From assembly GCA_965215995.1 (NCBI GenBank), contig OZ244128.1:4898001-4962000 (forward strand): 64,000 nt of DNA, read 5' to 3'. Below, one piece after another: positions 25,168 through 34,072 of this stretch (within the stretch, counting starts at the first letter, position 1; every line of letters begins with the position of its first letter). The notes under the pieces are model-generated. The model was not told where the DNA came from. It saw nothing but the letters and a program-made list of their open reading frames with translations, and searched no databases. The DNA comes from SZUA-309 sp965215995 (GTDB lineage: Bacteria; Pseudomonadota; Gammaproteobacteria; Pseudomonadales; Azotimanducaceae). The position numbers and the translations under genes were made by a program.

Positions 25168-27507
25168 CTAGTCCTGGAACTCCTCTCCTTCCTCGACGAG
25201 TTGGAGTTCAAACGTCGAGTTGATCAGGAGTTCAGCATCACCCAGACCGCCCTGGAGCAGCCAGCCCGAATCCAGAGGCGTATCTGAGGTGATCGTCAGC
25301 AGGTAGGTGCCGGCTTCAAGCGTTCCGGTGACCTCGTCAGAGAGATCGTCTGGATAGTTGATGCCGCAGCCATCGGCATAAAACGCCTGCAGTGGAACGC
25401 CTGGCGTATCCTCGGTCAGCAGAACGCCAATGGAACCGGCACAGTCGTTCAGGAATCCACTCGAAGATCCTTCGCTGTCGACGGTGAGCCGATAATCGGC
25501 TTCCTTGGACACGGTGAACGACACTGACCATTCGATACTGCCTGTGGCTTCACCACCGGAGGTCAGTGCGGGTCGTGCGAGGGCGAGTCTTGCATCCACC
25601 ACGGAACCGGAGATCGTTGCCGAGGGGCCGCTGATGGAGATATCGGGTAGTGGGCTGGAAATCTCCGCATCAAGGTCAATATCGTCGTCGCTCGCGTTAA
25701 CTGAAATGTTGACGGGTAGCGACGGGTCATTCGCGGTTTCGCTACTGCCTGGTTCTGGCAACTCGACTGAAACACTGGCGACCCACGGATTGGGTTCAAT
25801 CAGTTCGGCGGTAATTTCGAGCGGCGGTGGCGGATCGCAGTAAAGTGCAGCGGTTTGCGCGGCACTTTCTCCTGCTTCAGCCGGAATGGTGAAGCTGCCG
25901 AGACCTACGGCCTCGCAGAGCGATTGCCCACCTGTCGGCCGTACGTGACGCGCTGTGAATTCCTCACACAGTGCAAGTCGTGCTGATGTGGGGTTGGCCT
26001 GAAACTGGTCTCTGAGCGCCGATGGGCTGGCTTCAACGTCATCGCACCAGCCTGTGAGGTGCGCGCGATTGAAAACACGGGCCAGCACTCTGGTTGGTCT
26101 GGCATCGAAGGTGTTGCCTTGCGTGGCGATGCTCTCTGCCCCGGAGAGCGGCCACTCAGTCGTGATCTCCGGATCAACGTACGGCGCAAGCTCGTTGAAC
26201 CCGGCGTTGGCATCCACTCCCATGAAAGAGCTAAACGCGTCACCGCCGTTCGCCAGATCTTCTACGGTCAATGCGCCTTCGCCATCGAACTCACTCAACC
26301 AGGAAAGAGACAACAGGCGAAGCAGCTCCAGTCGGAAGCGGTCGGACAGATCTTCCAGCTCGAAGCCGGTGGTTCGCACCAGCGTGGAAGCACCGACCAG
26401 CTGCACTTCAGTTTCGATGGAATGGCCGGACAGGCCAATCGCTTCCAGCATGGCATCGTCGGTTGCCCGCTGACCGAAGCAGCCGTCTCCCAGGAGTTCT
26501 GGTTCTGTCACGGGTGTGCCGGGTCCGGAATAGCCATCCAGAGCGCCCGAGCGCATGCGCGTTTCACTGTAAACGGCGCGGATGCCGGTGGCTGCACACT
26601 GATACAGCCCGGTTCTCTGCGCGTCGTAGCGCGCCTCCGAGGTGAACTCGGAGAGATGAAGGTCGCCCGCACCAGCAGAGACCACGCCATCCTGAGCGTA
26701 TTCCACGTCTCCGGAGACAGAGGAGGAGAGATCGTCTTCCACATCCAGGATGGGTTCTGCGCCGTGGATCAACGCGGCGCCCATCGCCACGGCTTCCGCC
26801 AGATCGTCGTCGGCAAAGGTTCGTAGATCTGAGCTGCCCCAACGTTCCCACATGTGGCCGATGGCCCAGGCGTCCTGGAGGAAGTGCTGCCCGAAGGCCT
26901 CCAGCAGGAGGGCTTCCCGCTCACACTCCCTGATGAACTCATCCGCGGATAGTCCGGCATCAATGTCGGACGCGGCGGCGTCGAGCGCGTCAGCGAGCGT
27001 TGCGCACTGTCTTGCTCGATCCAGTGCCAAGGTGTGGTAGTGCGCGTACGTCGACTGTGACTGTGGGGGAAAGTGACGTGAACCAACAGGACCCATATGA
27101 CCGACAGAGGCGTGGCACTCCTCCGCAGATCCATTCGGTGCGCCGATCGGACAGGTCAGATTTCCAGCAGCCCAGTCCCATAAGGAGAACGAGTGATCGG
27201 GCAGCGCACTCATGCCATCCAGTGCGTATGGCCTGGTCGTGAGAACGGTGCCGTTTGTCAGCGGCGCGGGAAAACCGGCACCGTCCGTCCAGTAAACGGC
27301 ATCGAATTCGCTGATCAGCGCCAGCGGCAAACCGGAAAATTCCATGGACTGCTGCCACAGGATGCCATGTTCGTTGTTGAGCTCTGTGGGAGCATGTGGA
27401 ACCTGTGCCCTGAGTGGCCCGCGCAGGGATTCGTCTCCGCTCACCCAAGCCAATCCTGTCGCTGGCAACGAAAGCAGCAGCAGGCACGCGATGCGCTTCA
27501 CGTTCAT
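25168..27507 (-). CDS. Secreted protein with zinc phospholipase C/P1-nuclease-like domain and C-terminal PPC-like domain
   Basis: 779 residues. Residues 1-20 are a signal peptide ending GLA, which would leave Trp21 as the mature N-terminus. Zinc phospholipases C and P1 nuclease use the amino group of an N-terminal Trp as a zinc ligand. His208, Asp212 and His218 form HxxxDxxxxxH within FGQHFLQDAWAIGHMWE, the metal motif spacing of the same fold; His-rich stretches occur before it (YAHYHTLALDRA). Sequence outside this is not close to known phospholipases. The last 120 residues resemble a bacterial pre-peptidase C-terminal (PPC) beta domain (TVDSEGSSSGFLND, LEAGTYLLTITSDTPLDSG). Start 27507 overlaps the upstream lipoprotein stop as ATGA. 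The hydrolase call is an inference from motifs, not from overall similarity. Confidence 0.6.
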   Translation of the reverse strand: MNVKRIACLLLLSLPATGLAWVSGDESLRGPLRAQVPHAPTELNNEHGILWQQSMEFSGLPLALISEFDAVYWTDGAGFPAPLTNGTVLTTRPYALDGMSALPDHSFSLWDWAAGNLTCPIGAPNGSAEECHASVGHMGPVGSRHFPPQSQSTYAHYHTLALDRARQCATLADALDAAASDIDAGLSADEFIRECEREALLLEAFGQHFLQDAWAIGHMWERWGSSDLRTFADDDLAEAVAMGAALIHGAEPILDVEDDLSSSVSGDVEYAQDGVVSAGAGDLHLSEFTSEARYDAQRTGLYQCAATGIRAVYSETRMRSGALDGYSGPGTPVTEPELLGDGCFGQRATDDAMLEAIGLSGHSIETEVQLVGASTLVRTTGFELEDLSDRFRLELLRLLSLSWLSEFDGEGALTVEDLANGGDAFSSFMGVDANAGFNELAPYVDPEITTEWPLSGAESIATQGNTFDARPTRVLARVFNRAHLTGWCDDVEASPSALRDQFQANPTSARLALCEEFTARHVRPTGGQSLCEAVGLGSFTIPAEAGESAAQTAALYCDPPPPLEITAELIEPNPWVASVSVELPEPGSSETANDPSLPVNISVNASDDDIDLDAEISSPLPDISISGPSATISGSVVDARLALARPALTSGGEATGSIEWSVSFTVSKEADYRLTVDSEGSSSGFLNDCAGSIGVLLTEDTPGVPLQAFYADGCGINYPDDLSDEVTGTLEAGTYLLTITSDTPLDSGWLLQGGLGDAELLINSTFELQLVEEGEEFQD

Positions 27508-28577
27508 AGCACGCCCCCCTGCAGCCTGACTGCATCGATACAGGAGGACGACGAGTAGAACGTGTCGAGAAAGGCTTGAGCTGTGCCGATGCCGTCCAGT
27601 CTCTGCGACTCGTAGGCGTCGAAACAAGATGCCGGACAACAGGCATCGTCCTCACTCCACCAGGGTGAACCGGTGCAAACCGGCGCAGAGCGCATACAGT
27701 CGTCGAGCGTGCGATCGGGCGGCGATGTGCAGGCTTTGACAACGGCCAGGCAGCGGGCCATGCCTTCGATCTCGTCTCTGTCTCCCAGTTCGACGACGGC
27801 GCCGAGCCGGGGGCTCTCGATCAGGATGGGTTGCCCCAGCGCTCCGGTTGGGAGGCCGGCGAGGTCTGCGGGTGAAAGGTCCGCCGGGAGATCGAAGGTG
27901 ACCTCGGTACCGATCACCACGGGAAAGATGCCACCGAGCACCTGAATTTCGATCGTGGCGCTGGCGCTCGCTCCGTTGTCGTCGGTGACGGTCAGTTCGA
28001 AAATGAGTGCGGTCGTTTCTTCCACATCCGGTGCGACAAAGTTGGTCACGAGGGCATCCGGATCGTCGAGAACCACGTCGGGTCCGCTGAGCTGTGCCCA
28101 GACAGAGCTGTCTATGGTGCCGTCGTCATCAAGGCTCTGGCTGCCATCGAGCAGCACCGTCGAGAGCTCGTCAACGGTCATGGGATCCCCGGCATTTGCC
28201 AGCGGAGCATTGTTCACCGTAACGACAACTCGATCTCGAGACGAATCTGAACCCCAGGTCACCGTAACCTCGAAGACCAGTTCGGTCCGGCGCCCGACCT
28301 CAGGTGCTGTGAACTCGATGCCCGCTGTGCCGCTACGCGTCCAGGAGACTGAAGGTCCGCTCAGCTGATTCCAGCTGTAAGTGGCCGCCGTCGGGCCAAA
28401 GGTCGCAGAGGCGTCCAGTCGAACTGAATCACCTTCGTTGACCAGAACGTCCGCGCCCGCATTGGCAGACACGTCATCTGATTCCGTGCCGCACCCGGAG
28501 AGAACACTCGAGCTGGCAACGCAGATGAGCATGGTGACAAGACGACGGAGTCGTCCAGATTTCAAAGCGAACAGCAA
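27504..28577 (-). CDS. Lipoprotein with two PKD/Ig-like domains and Cys-rich tail
   Basis: About 357 residues from a TTG at 28577, which has GGGGAAGG directly upstream and yields a proper lipoprotein signal (RLRRLVT..., lipobox VLSGC, Cys29). Earlier in-frame starts (to 28769) give an implausible N-terminus. Two PKD-like repeats follow: ANAGADVLVNEGDSVRLDAS with YSWNQLSGPSV, and ANAGDPMTVDELSTVLLDGS with WAQLSGPDV. The last 110 residues have about ten cysteines (for example CPASCFDAY and DACC), a disulfide-rich periplasmic or surface module. The stop overlaps the phospholipase-like gene's start by four bases, so the two products probably work together at the cell envelope. Confidence 0.78.
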   Translation of the reverse strand: MLFALKSGRLRRLVTMLICVASSSVLSGCGTESDDVSANAGADVLVNEGDSVRLDASATFGPTAATYSWNQLSGPSVSWTRSGTAGIEFTAPEVGRRTELVFEVTVTWGSDSSRDRVVVTVNNAPLANAGDPMTVDELSTVLLDGSQSLDDDGTIDSSVWAQLSGPDVVLDDPDALVTNFVAPDVEETTALIFELTVTDDNGASASATIEIQVLGGIFPVVIGTEVTFDLPADLSPADLAGLPTGALGQPILIESPRLGAVVELGDRDEIEGMARCLAVVKACTSPPDRTLDDCMRSAPVCTGSPWWSEDDACCPASCFDAYESQRLDGIGTAQAFLDTFYSSSSCIDAVRLQGGVL

Positions 28578-28765
28578 TGCCTTCCCCTTACTGCCGGTCG
28601 ATTGCCGGTCGATACTGCAAGCAGACGGTCGTCGCGGACGAACAGAGACAACCGCCACTGAACCGCAAGGGTATGCCGGCCTTCCAGTGATTGGAAGGAG
28701 AATGACACAACTGCATACAACAGCAGCGTAATTTGATGCGAATTCGCTGTTTGCGAGCCAGATCG

Positions 28766-29362
28766 TCAAGGGACACGGCGCCGGACCTCATTCGAGTAGG
28801 CGCTTTCGTTGCCGTCCAGATCTAGGGCGGTCATGGCGATGTGATGCTCACCGGACGGGAGGGTGATGCGTGTATCGGTTGCCATCGGGTCGGCGAGCTC
28901 GAGCATCTGCTCATATGTTCTGGAGTGCTCACCGGTATAGATTCGGTAGCCTGCAAGATCATTCAGCTCGGTGCCGTCAGTGTTGTGCGTTGGCGGCACC
29001 CAACTCAGAGAGACCGACCCGTTCACCCGGATGTTGGCGATCTCGATGATGGTCCCGGTGTCGCTGGAGCAGGTCAGGGTGTAAGTGGTCTGGACGGATA
29101 TCGGTCCGACCTGCTCTGAGCCCGTAGCGGGTCTTTCGCCGTTCCATCCGCCGCTTGCGATGCAGGACCGAGCAGAGAGGTTCCACGACAGAATCACGGT
29201 GCTTCCGGGTTCGACCAGGTTGCTGCTGGCGCTGAATCCCGGCGCAATCGGACCGGAACCAGAAGGACTGCGGCCATCGCCGCTGCTGCCGGAGCTGCCT
29301 GAACAGGCGACAAGGAACATTGTCGGGACTATTAACGGAACCAGGACGAAGGGAGTGGTCAT
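28766..29362 (-). CDS. Ig-like plus fibronectin-III-like lipoprotein, paralogue 1
   Basis: 198 residues. Lipobox FLVAC (Cys20), a Gly/Ser-rich linker, then an Ig-like domain with TVILSWNLSARSCIASGGW and a second Cys in YTLTCSSD placed for a disulfide. A fibronectin-III-like domain follows: SLSWVPPTHNTDGTELNDLAGY and HHIAMTALDLDGNESAYSNEV. The same two-domain plan occurs at 29633 and 30499, so these are paralogues. The gene faces away from the other two; its start and that of paralogue 2 are 270 bases apart. Probably an outer-membrane lipoprotein that binds a polymer or partner protein. Role unknown. Confidence 0.8.
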   Translation of the reverse strand: MTTPFVLVPLIVPTMFLVACSGSSGSSGDGRSPSGSGPIAPGFSASSNLVEPGSTVILSWNLSARSCIASGGWNGERPATGSEQVGPISVQTTYTLTCSSDTGTIIEIANIRVNGSVSLSWVPPTHNTDGTELNDLAGYRIYTGEHSRTYEQMLELADPMATDTRITLPSGEHHIAMTALDLDGNESAYSNEVRRRVP

Positions 29363-29632
29363 ATATTGATGCCGGGGCGTGATCTCGGCTGTCGTTCAGG
29401 AGAGCGAAGATGCTAGAGAGTGGCCTGGCTAACCACATGTGGACAACCTGTGAATCACGATCTGGTTCTGACAAAAGTGGAAGAAATATGGAGGAAGTCG
29501 GAACGGCGTAACCGCGGAGGGTGAGCCGGGCCGAACGGCACTGATGCCCGCGGTTTAATCGTCGCTTTACCCGGCGAGTAAGGCTGGTAAAGTGCGGGTG
29601 GGGTATGCAGCTTCCCCAAAGAGGGAACGTAA

Positions 29633-30304
29633 GTGAAACTGAGGACTGGTCGTAGCAAGGGACTTGTTGCGCTGACCGTTGTTACCATCTTGCTGATTGG
29701 ATGCGGCGGCGGCGGTTCCAGTGGTCCTGCTCCAAAAGCAACATCCAGCGCTTCAACCAGCAACGCCTCACAGACGACCAATAGCGCAGCACAGTCTTCG
29801 ACGCCTCCGGCTCCTGAGCCCTTGCAACTGAACCTGGCTGCATCCCCGGAACACATTGAGCGCGGCGGAATCAGCACGCTCAGCTGGGACGCAACACCAG
29901 CGACCCGATGCACGGCAACAGGCGGATGGCAGGGAGATCAACCTGTCTCCGGTGTCTACACCGTCGGCCCTGTGGACGCGACAACCAGCTTTGATCTGAG
30001 CTGCGAAGACGCGGAAGCCAGTGGGCGGGAACGGGTGATCGTAACGGTTGTCAGTCGAATGCTGCGCTGGAATCCACCTACCCACAATGTCGATGGTAGC
30101 CCGCTGACCGATCTGGCTGGATATGTTGTCTACTGGGGGCTGGAGAGCATCTCCTACACGGACAGCTATCGGATCGAGGCTTCATCGGCCACTGAGTGGC
30201 TGCTCGATGTCCCGCCTGGGACCTACTACATTGCCATGACGGCTTTTGATTCGGAAGGTAACGAGAGCGCGCTTTCGAATGAGATTCTGAAAATCGTTCG
30301 CTGA
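29633..30304 (+). CDS. Ig-like plus fibronectin-III-like lipoprotein, paralogue 2
   Basis: 223 residues from GTG 29633, with GAGGG 11 bases upstream. Lipobox LLIGC (Cys24), glycine run, Ser/Thr/Ala-rich linker to about residue 60, then the paralogous Ig-like domain (STLSWDATPATRCTATGGW, partner Cys in FDLSCED) and the fibronectin-III-like domain (LRWNPPTHNVDGSPLTDLAGY, YYIAMTAFDSEGNESALSNE). The linker is the main length difference from paralogue 1. Likely transcribed with paralogue 3, although 194 bases separate them. Confidence 0.8.
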   Translation: MKLRTGRSKGLVALTVVTILLIGCGGGGSSGPAPKATSSASTSNASQTTNSAAQSSTPPAPEPLQLNLAASPEHIERGGISTLSWDATPATRCTATGGWQGDQPVSGVYTVGPVDATTSFDLSCEDAEASGRERVIVTVVSRMLRWNPPTHNVDGSPLTDLAGYVVYWGLESISYTDSYRIEASSATEWLLDVPPGTYYIAMTAFDSEGNESALSNEILKIVR

Positions 30305-30498
30305 TCACTACCTTCTCCGGAGTGTTGTGATCCGTATCTCACAGTTGCCCACTCCTTACATTTACTCGTTTTTTGACGACTCGCGCACAGGCTGAAATCC
30401 GGCGTTGACAGATACTCCAATTGCTAGATGGAAATCGTGTGTGCCGGACGTTTCAGGCTCCGCACACGCAGCGTTCAGCATTCGTAGGAGAGACTGTT

Positions 30499-31194
30499 GT
30501 GTGCGGTATCGTAAGAGAGCGTCGTCGAGATTGGTTTAACTGGGTCCTTGCATCGTTTCTGAGCCTGGCGTTAGCAGCCTGTTCGGGCTCCGTTGTGCCG
30601 ATCGAGGACAGCCAGATGTCCGAGTCGGCCTTCACGGGCGAGGCTGACGATCCGGGGAACGATCAGCAGGATGGCGTGGAAGATAGCGGTGGTACGGCCT
30701 CCGGTACGCCGACTGTCAGCCTGTCTGCCAGTGATCTGTCAATTCCAGAAGGCGGCAGTGTGACCCTGAGTTGGACTTCGGCAGGAGCGGATAGCTGTAG
30801 CGCGTCCGGTGGCTGGTCAGGCCAGTTGGATACCAGCGGTAGTCAGGTTGTCGGCCCAGTAGTGGCTGGGACGACGTTTAGCCTCAACTGCAGTGGGCAG
30901 GGTGGCACGTCGCTGGAAATGATCTCTGTTGCCGTCGTGGGCCCCGTCGAGCTGTCCTGGGTTCCACCTGAGCAGAACGTTGATGGTTCGGAGCTCGTGG
31001 ATCTGGCCGGCTACCGGGTTTACTACGGCGAAAGCAGCCGGGATTACTCCGATGTTGTTGAGCTTTCGGATACCACAGCGACCAGCCACTCGCTCGATCT
31101 GGCTACGGGTAGCTACTACTTCGCCATGACGGCATTCGATACGGAAGGACACGAGAGCACCTACTCAAACGAGGTGCAGAGATACCGTCCGTGA
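30499..31194 (+). CDS. Ig-like plus fibronectin-III-like lipoprotein, paralogue 3
   Basis: 231 residues from GTG 30499, chosen because AGGAGA at 30486-30491 is seven bases upstream and the signal then reads RERRRDW followed by a hydrophobic core and lipobox ALAAC (Cys28). The linker is acidic (GEADDPGNDQQDGVEDSGG), unlike the Ser/Thr linker in paralogue 2. Ig-like domain: VTLSWTSAGADSCSASGGW with partner Cys in FSLNCSGQ. Fibronectin-III-like domain: ELSWVPPEQNVDGSELVDLAGY and YYFAMTAFDTEGHESTYSNEV. The gene precedes the PrsT-like gene by 115 bases, the same strand. Confidence 0.8.
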   Translation: MCGIVRERRRDWFNWVLASFLSLALAACSGSVVPIEDSQMSESAFTGEADDPGNDQQDGVEDSGGTASGTPTVSLSASDLSIPEGGSVTLSWTSAGADSCSASGGWSGQLDTSGSQVVGPVVAGTTFSLNCSGQGGTSLEMISVAVVGPVELSWVPPEQNVDGSELVDLAGYRVYYGESSRDYSDVVELSDTTATSHSLDLATGSYYFAMTAFDTEGHESTYSNEVQRYRP

Positions 31195-31309
31195 TGCGTG
31201 GTGCTCAGACTTCTGTCTGTCACGACTTACAAACCCTGAGAGCCTTTCCGGTTTGATTCCAGCCTCCGTGCTGGCATTGTTCTGACTCCACGGATGGCGG
31301 GTTCAAACA

Positions 31310-34072
31310 ATGAATTTGCTGCGGCTGGCTGCTGTATTCTTCCTGATCCAGATGCAGGCTGCTTGCGACCGGACGACGGCGGTCGAGCACCTTGCCCGCG
31401 CCGAAAACCATGCGCTGGCCTCCGATTATCGGGCGGCCGTCATCGAACTCCAAAACGCGCTGCGGAAAGACCCGGATTTCATGGAAGCCCGTGCGGCTCT
31501 GGGCGAAGCACATCTTGCTCTCGGTGACTTCGCCACTTCGGTCAAGGAGTTTGAACGGACAATAGCACTCGGTTCGCAGGAAGAGAGTGTGCGCGCAGGA
31601 TTGCTCGCTGGAAAACTGGGGCTTGGCGAGCACCAAGCCGTACTGGATGAGTTGGATGGTGAAGCGGATCTTTCGCCATCGCTGAAGGTGCTGCTGGCGG
31701 ACGCACACCTGCAAGCGGGACAGTTCGATCTGGCGGCTGCGCTGTATTCACAGACGGCAGACCTGGCCGGCGCGCAACTGGGTTTGGGGACGATTGCCTG
31801 GGTCCAGGGAGATGTTGAATCGGCGGCCTATCACCTGGCTAGGACTATCGAGCTTGACCCGTCTCTACGCGATGCCTGGATTCGGAAAGGAGAATTCGAG
31901 CTCACCCAACGCCAATTCACCGCAGCTGCGGAAGCGTTCCGAGCCCTCCTGGATCTGCCTGGAGGAGAGCTGACTGGGCGGCTTGGAGTTTCCCGTGCCA
32001 GCCTGTTGGTTGGAGATTTGGACGGTGCCAGCGAACACATCGGATTATTCCTATCCCAGGCTTCCGGATTTCCTGGTGGGCATTATCTGGATGCATTGAT
32101 CCGGTATCAGAAGGGTGATCTCGACGGCGCGGAGTCCGCCCTCAGGGAAGTCCAGAAAACTCAGCCCGATCACGAGCCGAGCCTGCTGCTGATGGGTGCC
32201 GTCAAGTTTCAGCAGGGACAGCTGGGCCAGGCGGAAGGTAACTTGCGTCGTTATCTGGCGCGGAATAGAAGCAGTGAGACGGCGGCGAAGATCCTGGCCG
32301 CGGTGCTTCGACAGCAAGGTGACCTTGAAGAAGTGGTGACGGTTCTCATACCCCACCGAGAAGGCACGGTGGATCCGCAGATTCTGGCAATGCTGGGAAC
32401 AGCCCTGATGCTGCTCGGAGACATCCAGCAGGCGGTTGCCACCCTGGAGCAGGCCGTGTGGTTGGCGCCGGATTCAGCGACCTTTCGCAATCAGCTTACC
32501 CTGGGATTGCTATCGGCCGTTGACGACAGCCAGGCTCCCGTGGTGCTGGCGTCAGCGTTGGCGGTAGATACCGAGCAGTATCAGAGCGACTACTTGGCCG
32601 CATTACTCAGCCTCAAAGACGGGGACCCGGTCGCCGCTATAGATGCCGCGAACATCATGGCATTAGAAGACGAGAGCAATCCGGTCGGTTCCTTTCTCAA
32701 AGGCGTGGCCTATCTGGCTCAGGAGCAGGAGGCTCCGGCCGCTGAGGCGTTCGAGACGGCGCTCGAGGTCGCTCCAGATTTCTTCCCTGCCGTTACCCAC
32801 CTCGCCCGAATGGCAGAGCGGCGCGGCGATCTGCAGAAGGCGATTAGCCTCTATGAGGGTTATTTGCGCACTCAACCGACGCATGTAGAAGCAAGGCTTG
32901 CCAAAGCGGCGATGTTGCTGCGTCTGGGTGAGCTGGCTGATGCCCGCCGGGAACTCGAAACGCTGATCAGTCAGAAACCGGATCTTCTCAGGCCTCGAGT
33001 CGAGCTGGGCCGCCTGTATCTGCGCGAAAATCGTCTGGATGAAGCCGCGGGTCAGTTGGATGCGGCGTTGCGAATCAACCCCGATGCAGCACAAGCGCTC
33101 CTGCTGAGTACCGAAGTCGCGTTGCGCCAACGGGCGGACTTCGTCGCGCAACAGCACCTCGAGTCACTCCAGCTACTCCTGGACGAGTGGCCGGACTCGA
33201 AAGCGCTCCATCTCGCGGTTGGCGCGTTGCAGGTCAGAGTGACCCAACTTCAACTGGCCAGACGGAACCTGAATCGAGCATTGGCTCTTACTGATCCGGA
33301 AGATCAGGCGTTTCATCAGGAGGTCCTGCGGGAACTGGTTCGGCTGAATTTGGCAGCGGGGGAGGTCGAGCTTGCTCGCGCCAGATTTGAAGAGCTCGTT
33401 CAGAACGGAGACGAAAGCATCCAGTTGCTGGAAGCCGATTTGCTCCTTGCAGAAGATCGCCATCCTGAAGCCATAGAAGCCTATCAGGCATTGGTGTCAC
33501 GCGGTAATCGTGAGGCGGTACTGAGACTCAGCATTGCTCAACTCGATCACGGCGATGTGGATGCAGCCATAGCGGTAATGGAAGTATGGCTGGCTGATCA
33601 CCCGGCAGATCTGGGCGTTGCCATGTTGCGTGCTGCGGGCCTGGCAAGAAAGGGCGATGTGGATGGAACCATTGCCCAGTACGAGGCGCTCAAGGGGACC
33701 GAAGATCCAGTGGTGTTAAACAATCTGGCCTGGCTGTACATGGAGCGCGGCGACGAACGAGCCATCGCGACTGCAGAACAGGCATATGCGCTGGCGCCGG
33801 ACGACCCCGACATCGCAGACACCATGGGCTGGATCCTGGTGCAGTTCGGCCAGCCGGTAAGTGCGATTCAGCTGATCAACAGCAGCGTCCGAGCCCGGCC
33901 GTCGGATGCCACGTTTCACTACCACCTTGGCGTAGCGTATCTGGAGGCCGGCGATCTAGAAGCGGGTCGTGCTGCATTGGAAGAGGCCATGAAGCTCGGA
34001 GATTTCCCGGACAGGCCGGAGGTGGAACGGAGGCTGCAGGCGCTGAGCGTGCCTGTGCCGGCGTCTAGTTGA
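31310..34072 (+). CDS. prsT: PrsT-like TPR lipoprotein of XrtA/PEP-CTERM exopolysaccharide systems
   Basis: 920 residues. Lipobox MQAAC places the lipidated Cys at 19, so it is anchored on the periplasmic side. The rest is TPR units almost without a break, beginning HLARAENHALASDYRAAVIELQNALRKDP, where EL+NALRxDPxxxEAR is the first-repeat signature I associate with PrsT. The protein ends in a TPR pair VRARPSDATFHYHLGVAYLEAGD. PrsT is found next to exosortase A systems, possibly as a scaffold for polymer assembly or protein sorting. Here the exosortase is not in the window. It converges with the sirtuin gene with an 8-base overlap at the stops. Confidence 0.78.
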   Translation: MNLLRLAAVFFLIQMQAACDRTTAVEHLARAENHALASDYRAAVIELQNALRKDPDFMEARAALGEAHLALGDFATSVKEFERTIALGSQEESVRAGLLAGKLGLGEHQAVLDELDGEADLSPSLKVLLADAHLQAGQFDLAAALYSQTADLAGAQLGLGTIAWVQGDVESAAYHLARTIELDPSLRDAWIRKGEFELTQRQFTAAAEAFRALLDLPGGELTGRLGVSRASLLVGDLDGASEHIGLFLSQASGFPGGHYLDALIRYQKGDLDGAESALREVQKTQPDHEPSLLLMGAVKFQQGQLGQAEGNLRRYLARNRSSETAAKILAAVLRQQGDLEEVVTVLIPHREGTVDPQILAMLGTALMLLGDIQQAVATLEQAVWLAPDSATFRNQLTLGLLSAVDDSQAPVVLASALAVDTEQYQSDYLAALLSLKDGDPVAAIDAANIMALEDESNPVGSFLKGVAYLAQEQEAPAAEAFETALEVAPDFFPAVTHLARMAERRGDLQKAISLYEGYLRTQPTHVEARLAKAAMLLRLGELADARRELETLISQKPDLLRPRVELGRLYLRENRLDEAAGQLDAALRINPDAAQALLLSTEVALRQRADFVAQQHLESLQLLLDEWPDSKALHLAVGALQVRVTQLQLARRNLNRALALTDPEDQAFHQEVLRELVRLNLAAGEVELARARFEELVQNGDESIQLLEADLLLAEDRHPEAIEAYQALVSRGNREAVLRLSIAQLDHGDVDAAIAVMEVWLADHPADLGVAMLRAAGLARKGDVDGTIAQYEALKGTEDPVVLNNLAWLYMERGDERAIATAEQAYALAPDDPDIADTMGWILVQFGQPVSAIQLINSSVRARPSDATFHYHLGVAYLEAGDLEAGRAALEEAMKLGDFPDRPEVERRLQALSVPVPASS

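Noticed and set aside
31206..31219. Short CAGAC/GTCTG hairpin after paralogue 3 as terminator
   Set aside because: Only five base pairs and no T-run.
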